A stretch of 9,240 bases of DNA from contig SDNM01000043.1 of NCBI GenBank assembly GCA_004524385.1, positions 1 through 9,240 of the forward strand. The letters run 5' to 3'. A program made the translations under genes and the position numbers. Positions 1 through 5,101 of the stretch are shown one piece after another (the first letter of the stretch is position 1; each line of letters begins with the position of its first letter). The notes beneath the pieces are model-generated. The model saw nothing but the letters and a program-made list of their open reading frames with translations, was not told where the DNA came from and made no database searches. This stretch comes from Promethearchaeota archaeon. Its GTDB lineage: Archaea; Asgardarchaeota; Lokiarchaeia; Sigyniarchaeales; SOKP01.

Positions 1-108
1 AAAGATGCAAAAAAATTAGTAAAAATTGCTGGCGGACAGCTACTAACAATAAAAGATTGGAATGAGTTTCCTCAATTAATATCAGATATAATTAAGTCGA
101 AATTTTAA
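1..108 (+). CDS. C-terminal end of a probable vWA-domain protein (partial, 5' end outside window)
   Basis: Frame 1 is open from the first base to a TAA at 106-108 and gives 35 residues ending in DIIKSKF. The segment IAGGQLLTIKDWNEFPQLI resembles the last strand and helix of von Willebrand factor A domains found in MoxR-associated proteins, where a Gly-Gly is followed by a hydrophobic strand, an Asp-Trp and a terminal helix. The next gene begins 8 nt after the stop, so the two are almost certainly co-transcribed. The downstream protein has a SWIM-like zinc motif, and vWA and SWIM proteins occur together in clusters such as E. coli yehP-yehQ. That agrees with the vWA call but does not prove it. 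Only the tail is visible, so the metal-binding MIDAS motif cannot be checked. Confidence 0.5.
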   Translation, partial: KDAKKLVKIAGGQLLTIKDWNEFPQLISDIIKSKF

Positions 109-116
109 AGAGCAGA

Positions 117-2480
117 ATGATTAAAGAATCCTTACCAGAACTTATAATAGGAGAATTCGGTGAAAAATTATACAAAAAATCACTGATTTTTCCTAATAAT
201 AAAATAAATATAATTTACATTAGAGAAGATCCAATTAAAATTAACTCGATAATTTTAGATAATGATCGAGAGTTTCATTTAATAATTAATCAGAAGAAAG
301 CAGAGATCTTTCACGATTGCCCATCGTTTTTAATACATTCATTAAAAGAAAAAAAAATATGCGTCCATTTAATTAAAGCGTTATTATTGATTAAAAAAAA
401 CCTTGCTTTAAAAATTTTAAGTGATTTTAGCAATTATAAGTTAACTTCAGAAGATTTTGGTTCAAAAAAAAAAAGTAAAAATTATATATTGCTCTCAAAC
501 AGCTGTTTTGAAACAGATAACTGTGTTGAAGGTTTAAGCTATCTAAACAAGGCCATAATTAATCAAAGTGAATGTGAAAGTATCATTGAAAATTATTTAA
601 AAAGGGCAATAGAAAATAATCTATACGTTGAATTCTTTGAATTTTTAAAAACATGTATCGAAAATGAATTAATTGATCGTCTTTTACAATTCAATCATTA
701 CATTATTGAGGGCTTTGAAAATTTATTAAATTCCACGACCAATTATTCTTTCATATATATACTCTTTATCATCGAATCCTTAAATGTCATTTTTAACTTT
801 ATAGATCTCTCATTTTCTAAAGATTTATTTAATAAATTTGAAAAAATGGTTTATAGCTCCAACCTAAATGAAAAATATTTTTCAATTTATTTTATTATGA
901 AGAATTTTGACAAATTAATAGAGATTAATCCATTATTTAAAGCGTTAATTGAAAAAAATCATTTAGAATCTTCAAAAAATGAAATTTTAGAATATTTTTT
1001 TGGTGAAATTGAAAATCTTGCAGTATTAGATAAATTAAAATTAATGAAAAGGCAATTTAAAATAATAGGAATATCAAAAGATAGATTTTATAATGAATAT
1101 AAGAGCTATAAAAATGAAATAAAGGAATTAGAAAAGAAAGTTTATTTAAAAAAATTCTCTTTTCTGAAACTCTTAATGGAAAAATATAATATAATTAGTT
1201 CTAAAGGAGAATTCAGAAAAAAAAGGAATACTTATATAATTCAACACGATCCAGAAAATTTAAAAAATCCAGTCTATCAATACATTATAAGGCGTCTTGG
1301 ATTTTTTGGTTTGAATGATCAAATAATTAAATCCAACGATATTGGAATAAATTATTTTATTATTAGAGAGCTTTTCTTAGATGATTTAACCAATCATCCT
1401 GATATATTTTACTATAAAAAACAATTTTGGGGAGATAATGAAAATGATTTAGAAATAAACTCTATCGAAGGATTTTCTTTATTCAGTGACATTATTCATT
1501 ATAATTATGATATTGATCAACAATATTCCAATATTAACGATGTAATTATAATTGAATGGGATTTAGCTAATAAACCGAGACAAGGAAGCATTGTAAATGC
1601 CTATGGATCTCAAATTATTATTCCTGATCAAAATAATCCATTGTTTCATGATTTGAAACCTTTTGAACTTTGTTATTGTCTTAAAATTCCAGTAAAAATT
1701 GAAGGGAATATAATAAAAACAATTAATGTTATATCAAAATGCTCGTTTAAAGACGCAATTAATAGTATTTCTAAAGGAATGAGTTTTATCGAAGGTTTTT
1801 ATCCATTATCTCTCGTTAAAGCTGTATTGGACAAAGAAATAAGTCCATTTAAAGCTAATGAAACTGCGGTAAATAATGCTAATAAAATCTTTATCCCTAA
1901 ATATAATCAGTTTATTAAGAACTTTAGAGAGTTTCTTTTTGAATTTATTAATCGAGAACGAGATTATATTTTTGAAGAAATAAAATCTGATCCAGAGAAA
2001 AAAGCAAATCAGATAATTATCTTATTAAATTTAACAAATGAACTTTCTGGATTGAATTTACCATATTCTAAAATTTTAAAGAAATTATTAAGTCAAAATG
2101 TAAATTTACAAGAATTTAAATTAAAATTCTTAAAGGAGATACACATTATTATAAAAGAAATTTTAGAAAAAAGAAATATTGGTAATACAATAGTTTTTGA
2201 TTTAAAAAAAATGCGAAATACACCATTTTCTAAATATTCTAATGAAATTCTCAATATCAGAAAACAAGAATTCGAATCTGGAAAAGTTTGTAAATTTCAA
2301 GACAAAGCAGAGATATGGTATGATGTCTCAGAAATTAAAAATACATTTTATGGAAAGAAATTCTTTAATATTTTGAATATAGGTAAGGAAATATCAATAA
2401 AACCAGATAAATTCAAAAAATTCTCTGAGTTTACTTCAAAACTAAGATTGAAAATAAATTTAGGAATTAAAAATCATTAA
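117..2480 (+). CDS. SWIM-type zinc-finger-like protein, 787 residues, function unknown
   Basis: Large protein with one recognisable motif near the N-terminus. After two beta-rich stretches (about residues 25-60) comes H66-D-C68, then C82-V-H84, followed by a hydrophobic helix. This matches the layout of the SWIM zinc finger (CxC...CxH), with the first Cys replaced by His, which can also bind zinc. SWIM motifs are linked to DNA or protein binding. Residues 90-360 look largely helical and Lys/Glu/Phe/Ile-rich, with a charged, possibly coiled stretch near 320-345. Residues 470-575 look like a beta-rich domain (for example GSQIIIPDQNNPLF and LCYCLKIPVKIEG) that I cannot name. The C-terminal 200 residues are again helical. 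No signal peptide or clear membrane segment is seen. The ATG at 117 lies 8 nt after a probable vWA gene, with only a weak purine-rich ribosome site (AAAGAG) between them. By context it may be the SWIM partner of a MoxR/vWA system (compare YehQ). The cellular role is unknown. Confidence 0.6.
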   Translation: MIKESLPELIIGEFGEKLYKKSLIFPNNKINIIYIREDPIKINSIILDNDREFHLIINQKKAEIFHDCPSFLIHSLKEKKICVHLIKALLLIKKNLALKILSDFSNYKLTSEDFGSKKKSKNYILLSNSCFETDNCVEGLSYLNKAIINQSECESIIENYLKRAIENNLYVEFFEFLKTCIENELIDRLLQFNHYIIEGFENLLNSTTNYSFIYILFIIESLNVIFNFIDLSFSKDLFNKFEKMVYSSNLNEKYFSIYFIMKNFDKLIEINPLFKALIEKNHLESSKNEILEYFFGEIENLAVLDKLKLMKRQFKIIGISKDRFYNEYKSYKNEIKELEKKVYLKKFSFLKLLMEKYNIISSKGEFRKKRNTYIIQHDPENLKNPVYQYIIRRLGFFGLNDQIIKSNDIGINYFIIRELFLDDLTNHPDIFYYKKQFWGDNENDLEINSIEGFSLFSDIIHYNYDIDQQYSNINDVIIIEWDLANKPRQGSIVNAYGSQIIIPDQNNPLFHDLKPFELCYCLKIPVKIEGNIIKTINVISKCSFKDAINSISKGMSFIEGFYPLSLVKAVLDKEISPFKANETAVNNANKIFIPKYNQFIKNFREFLFEFINRERDYIFEEIKSDPEKKANQIIILLNLTNELSGLNLPYSKILKKLLSQNVNLQEFKLKFLKEIHIIIKEILEKRNIGNTIVFDLKKMRNTPFSKYSNEILNIRKQEFESGKVCKFQDKAEIWYDVSEIKNTFYGKKFFNILNIGKEISIKPDKFKKFSEFTSKLRLKINLGIKNH

Positions 2481-2564
2481 AAGGTTTTTAAGTTATTAAA
2501 ACAATTCTAAAGAATTAATAATAAATAGATCTGAATAGAGTCATTTCGAATTTTTAGGTAATTC

Positions 2565-2579
2565 TTTTTATATTTTAAA
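2565..2579 (+). promoter_or_regulatory. Candidate archaeal TATA element upstream of the 2617 gene
   Basis: The stretch TTTTATATTTTAAA resembles an archaeal TATA box. It would place a transcription start near 2598-2602, just before the GGTGA ribosome binding site, leaving a short leader. The surrounding gap is so AT-rich that such matches are expected by chance, and another (TTTTATAT, 2584-2591) lies close by. A short inverted repeat AATTCT-AA-AGAATT at 2503-2516 follows the upstream gene. It has too small a loop to be a convincing hairpin. Confidence 0.3.
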
Positions 2580-2603
2580 TGCATTTTATATCACAAATTA
2601 AAA

Positions 2604-2608
2604 GGTGA
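2604..2608 (+). promoter_or_regulatory. Ribosome binding site GGTGA that decides the start of the next gene
   Basis: GGTGA is complementary to the conserved 3' end of archaeal 16S rRNA (AUCACCUCC). It sits 8 nt before the ATG at 2617. The GTG at 2605 in the same frame lies inside this site, so it is better read as ribosome binding site than as start codon. Confidence 0.6.
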
Positions 2609-2616
2609 AAACAAAA

Positions 2617-3429
2617 ATGGAGGAAAAAAAAACCGGGGCATTGAAGATTGATTGGTTTAATTTAAAAGTCCAATTTTCTCCGAACGTCAATCTTATTTCT
2701 AAAAAAAATCAATCTAGTGCTGGTGCTGAAGATATAAAAGAATCTGTTATTTGGTTTGAAATTCTATCTAATAAAATTGAAAAATCTGAATGCGAAACTT
2801 ATAGTTTAGAAAATGACGAAATAATCAATACTGAGCCTAATAATAAAAGTAATCCATGGTATTTCGATTTTTGTGGTGAAACACCATCACATGATTATAG
2901 AAAAAAAACTCTCTATGAAACTACTCCAAAAGTAGAAGAAAAGGCAGATGTTAAACCACAATCTCTTCTTGAAGCTCTTAAACCCGCTCCTGAACTTTCT
3001 CTTAATGCTGAACCCGAAACAACTATTGAAAAAAAACAAACCTCTCTTATTGAAGAATTTACAAAGTCAGCTCCAAAATCCTCTCCTCCTAAATCTATAG
3101 CATCCGCTCTAAAATCCTCTCCTCCTTATAAATCTAAAGCCTCTGCTAAAAAAACCTCTCCCCCTCCTAAATCTAAAGCTTCTCCTAAAAAACCAATTTC
3201 GGAGTCACCCTCTGTTTCTGAAACTTCTACTGAAAAAATTTCGCAAACTACTGAGGAACAAATTAAAAATTTGGAAGAACAGCTAGACTCTACTAGAGAT
3301 GTTATTTTATCTCTTGATAAAAGATTCAATGCTGGATTATTCAATCTTGAAGAGTATTTAGAGAAAAAAAATGTCCTAATTAAAAAAATAGAGACATTTA
3401 AAAGCCAAATAGAAAAATTAAAAAAATAA
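2617..3429 (+). CDS. Hypothetical protein with Lys/Ser/Pro repeat linker and C-terminal coiled-coil/SHOCT-like segment
   Basis: I do not recognise this 270-residue protein as a named family. The start is placed at ATG 2617 because GGTGA at 2604-2608 is correctly spaced; the in-frame GTG at 2605 would add only four residues. Residues 1-100 may form a small folded domain (IDWFNLKVQF, ESVIWFEIL, NPWYFDF). Residues 101-150 are acidic and low-complexity. Residues 151-194 are a Lys/Ser/Pro/Ala linker made of about three imperfect copies of a KSSPPKSxASA-like unit. Residues 212-270 are strongly helical and charged. They contain LDKRFNAGLFNLEEYLEKK, which resembles the SHOCT-type pattern (LxxRFxxGxIxxEEYxxxK) common at the ends of oligomerising proteins. 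No signal peptide, membrane segment or catalytic motif is seen. It stands alone between a SWIM-protein gene and coaBC, with gaps of over 130 nt on each side, so it is probably its own transcription unit. A scaffold or adaptor role is possible but is a guess. Confidence 0.7.
   Translation: MEEKKTGALKIDWFNLKVQFSPNVNLISKKNQSSAGAEDIKESVIWFEILSNKIEKSECETYSLENDEIINTEPNNKSNPWYFDFCGETPSHDYRKKTLYETTPKVEEKADVKPQSLLEALKPAPELSLNAEPETTIEKKQTSLIEEFTKSAPKSSPPKSIASALKSSPPYKSKASAKKTSPPPKSKASPKKPISESPSVSETSTEKISQTTEEQIKNLEEQLDSTRDVILSLDKRFNAGLFNLEEYLEKKNVLIKKIETFKSQIEKLKK
3075..3186 (+). repeat. Three imperfect tandem repeats of about 36-39 nt inside the coding region
   Basis: Three consecutive units begin at about 3075, 3111 and 3150. 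They share the core AAATCCTCTCCTCC or ACCTCTCCCCCTCC, followed by AAATCTAAAGC or a close variant and a TCYGCT/TCTCCT end. In protein they give the Lys-Ser-Ser-Pro-Pro...Lys-Ser-Lys-Ala-Ser-Ala linker. All units stay in frame despite differing length, so the linker probably grew by slippage or unequal exchange. The C-rich sense strand stands out from the AT-rich surroundings. Confidence 0.75.
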
Positions 3430-3457
3430 ATTTATTATAATAAAATCTTAAACTCTA

Positions 3458-3488
3458 AATTTTCTTTTTGCTCTTTGCAATTTTTTCT
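3458..3488 (+). terminator. T-rich transcription termination signal
   Basis: About 30 nt after the stop of the preceding gene there are three closely spaced T-runs on the + strand: ATTTTCTTTTTG, CTCTTTG and CAATTTTTTCT. Archaeal RNA polymerase terminates at such U-rich stretches without needing a hairpin. No strong stem is visible. Confidence 0.45.
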
Positions 3489-3510
3489 AATTCATACTTA
3501 TCAAAAAGAT

Positions 3511-3519
3511 TTTTATAAT
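3511..3519 (+). promoter_or_regulatory. Candidate TATA element for coaBC
   Basis: TTTTATAAT lies about 65 nt before the coaBC start codon, which would give a leader of about 40 nt that keeps the purine-rich ribosome site AAAAGGA (3571-3577). A second match, ATAAATAA at 3547-3554, would place the transcript start at or after the ribosome site and is less likely. AT-richness makes both matches weak. Confidence 0.25.
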
Positions 3520-3580
3520 CATTTAATTACCTTCTACATAGAACCATAAATAATTGATATTTTAAAAAAAAAAAGGAAAA

Positions 3581-4852
3581 ATGTTTGATAAACATCCAAG
3601 CAAGGATATTCTAGAAACTAAAGGAACTATTTTAAGAGGAAAAACTGTATGTATATGCTTAACTGGCTCTGTAGCTGTTATTTCAACCCCTATTATTGCT
3701 AGAGAACTAATGCGGCTAGGTGCTGAGGTCATTGCTGTAATGACTAAAGCTGCGACTGAATTAATATCTCCTGCTTTAATGGAATGGGCAACGGGAAATC
3801 CTGTTATTACTAAATTGACAGGAGCGGTGGAGCATATTTATCTAGCTGGCGAGCGCCCTCGAGCGGTCGGAAGAGCTGATTTAATCTTGGTTTGTCCTGC
3901 TACTGCAAACACAATATCAAAAATAGCAAATGGAATTGATGATACGCCAGTTACAACAATTGTAACAACTGCTTTTGGCTCGCAACTACCTATAGTTATT
4001 GTACCAGCTATGCATGAGTCAATGTACAAACACCCAATACTAATTTCTAATGAAAAAAAACTTCGAAAATGTGGTATTGACATATTAGGACCAAGAATAT
4101 CGGAAGGTAAGGCAAAGATCGCCCGAGTAGATGATATAATTGATCGAGTAATAGATTTGCTAATTTCAAAGAAAGATCTTGAAGGTAAAAAGATCTTGGT
4201 TTCCGCTGGACCTACAAGAGAATATATTGATGAAATTCGCTATATTAGTAATAATTCAAGCGGTAGAATGGGAATTGAAATTGCAAAGGAGGCATCAGCA
4301 AGAGGAGCTGATGTTTTATTAGTAGCGGGTCACTGTATGGCAAAAATTCCTGATTATTTAAATAAAATCAAATGTGTTTCCACTAATGAATTCATAAGAA
4401 CTATTAAAGACGAATTGGCCTATAAAGATTACGACTTTTTTATTTCTGCCGCTGCTATAAGTGATTACTCCCCTACTAATTGCATTGAAGGAAAAATATC
4501 ATCGGATAATGTGAAAGAATTACAAATAAATATGAGATTAACTCCAAAAATTATTGACGAGGCTAGGAGAAAAAATCATAAAGTATTTATTGTGGCCTTT
4601 AAGGCTGAAACAAATGTTTCTCGAAGTAAGTTAATAGACCGTGCATACGAACGTCTTAAACGTTCAGAAATTGACTTGATTGTGGCTAATGATGTAGGAA
4701 GAGAGGATATTGGATTTGTAAGTAAAGATAATGAAGTTTATATTATAGATAAAGAAAAACATATTACTCATGTAGAAAAAAACTCCAAGCGCTATGTCGC
4801 ATCTAAAATATTAGACGCTGCTATAGAAAATTTTAGAATTAGAACTATGTAA
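3581..4852 (+). CDS. coaBC: Bifunctional phosphopantothenoylcysteine decarboxylase / phosphopantothenate-cysteine ligase
   Basis: Cytosolic enzyme for two consecutive steps of coenzyme A synthesis. The CoaB half joins cysteine to 4'-phosphopantothenate; the FMN-dependent CoaC half decarboxylates the product to 4'-phosphopantetheine. At 423 residues it has the usual full length. The CoaC half (about 18-195) shows the flavoprotein strand with TGSVAV, the catalytic His at H85 (VEHIYL), PATANT (106-111) and PAMHESMY (142-149). The usual Asn of PxMNxxM is His145. The substrate flap reads EGKAKIA (175-181) instead of the Cys-containing bacterial flap; I recall this as usual for archaeal enzymes. 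The CoaB half (about 202-423) has SAGPTREYID, ISNNSSGRMG with N224, SAAAISDY (289-296), the GKI lysine K305, FKAET (340-344) and DLIVANDVG (365-373). The start ATG follows AAAAGGA at 3571-3577, and the HPSKDI opening is typical of archaeal CoaBC. It is flanked by over 150 nt on each side and is probably monocistronic. Confidence 0.95.
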   Translation: MFDKHPSKDILETKGTILRGKTVCICLTGSVAVISTPIIARELMRLGAEVIAVMTKAATELISPALMEWATGNPVITKLTGAVEHIYLAGERPRAVGRADLILVCPATANTISKIANGIDDTPVTTIVTTAFGSQLPIVIVPAMHESMYKHPILISNEKKLRKCGIDILGPRISEGKAKIARVDDIIDRVIDLLISKKDLEGKKILVSAGPTREYIDEIRYISNNSSGRMGIEIAKEASARGADVLLVAGHCMAKIPDYLNKIKCVSTNEFIRTIKDELAYKDYDFFISAAAISDYSPTNCIEGKISSDNVKELQINMRLTPKIIDEARRKNHKVFIVAFKAETNVSRSKLIDRAYERLKRSEIDLIVANDVGREDIGFVSKDNEVYIIDKEKHITHVEKNSKRYVASKILDAAIENFRIRTM

Positions 4853-4912
4853 AAATCTTCTTAAATTAACATTAAAATTCCTTCTTTGCTTTCTTTTTAA
4901 GATTTTTTCATC
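4851..4912 (+). terminator. T-rich terminator region after coaBC, with a long-loop inverted repeat
   Basis: The arms AAAAATCTT (4851-4859, overlapping the stop codon) and AAGATTTTT (4899-4907) are perfect 9-nt inverted repeats about 39 nt apart. Several T-runs lie in and after the interval (CTTCTTTGCTTTCTTTTTAA, then GATTTTTTC). The T-runs are the likelier archaeal termination signal; the AT-only long-loop stem may be chance. Confidence 0.4.
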
Positions 4913-5034
4913 TAAAGAAAAACTTTAAATAATAAATCAATTTCTCTAAAAATTGAAGTTTAAGGAAGTAAAACATTTGTAGAATATTAGATATTAGATT
5001 TAATCTTAAGTACTAAATAATTAAACTTTTACCT

Positions 5035-5070
5035 TATGTATAAATACATATGAAATTATAAGTATTTAAA
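5035..5070 (+). promoter_or_regulatory. Probable promoter of the topoisomerase VI operon with overlapping palindromes
   Basis: Two TATA-like elements precede the top6B start: TATAAATA (5039-5046) and ATAAGTATTTAAA (5058-5070). The second would start the transcript about 10-12 nt before the GTG, giving a nearly leaderless mRNA, which fits the absence of a ribosome binding site there. Two inverted repeats overlap these elements: TATGTAT-AA-ATACATA (5035-5050), and TAAATAC (5041-5047) with GTATTTA (5062-5068), whose inner bases also mostly pair. They could be operators for an unknown regulator. In AT-rich DNA this is suggestive only. Confidence 0.4.
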
Positions 5071-5101
5071 AAAAATAAAAATAAAAAAAAAAAAATAAAG
5101 A

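Noticed and set aside
2503..2516. Inverted repeat AATTCT-AA-AGAATT after the SWIM-like gene
   Set aside because: The loop of two bases is too small for a stable hairpin, and short AT palindromes are expected by chance here. No clear T-run follows directly.
3126..3344. 72-residue open frame on the minus strand
   Set aside because: It lies wholly inside the repeat-rich part of the + strand gene, and its composition mirrors the Lys/Ser/Pro linker. No ribosome site or recognisable motif.
3456..3527. Short minus-strand open stretch of about 20 codons in the gap before coaBC (reads roughly DYKNLFDKYELEKIAKSKKKI then stop, 21 residues including ends)
   Set aside because: It has a protein-like Lys/Glu composition and could be a gene remnant, but there is an in-frame stop just upstream and no start codon. 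The same bases are explained as a T-rich terminator on the + strand.
3838..4083. 81-residue open frame on the minus strand
   Set aside because: It overlaps conserved CoaC motifs of coaBC, so the + strand is clearly the coding one.
4951..5030. AT-rich repeats such as ATTAGATATTAGATTTAATCTTAAG before top6B (given here by 25-nt span), considered as a CRISPR-like or iteron array
   Set aside because: Only two short, imperfect copies of an ATTAGAT-type word are present, with no regular spacing or unique spacers.
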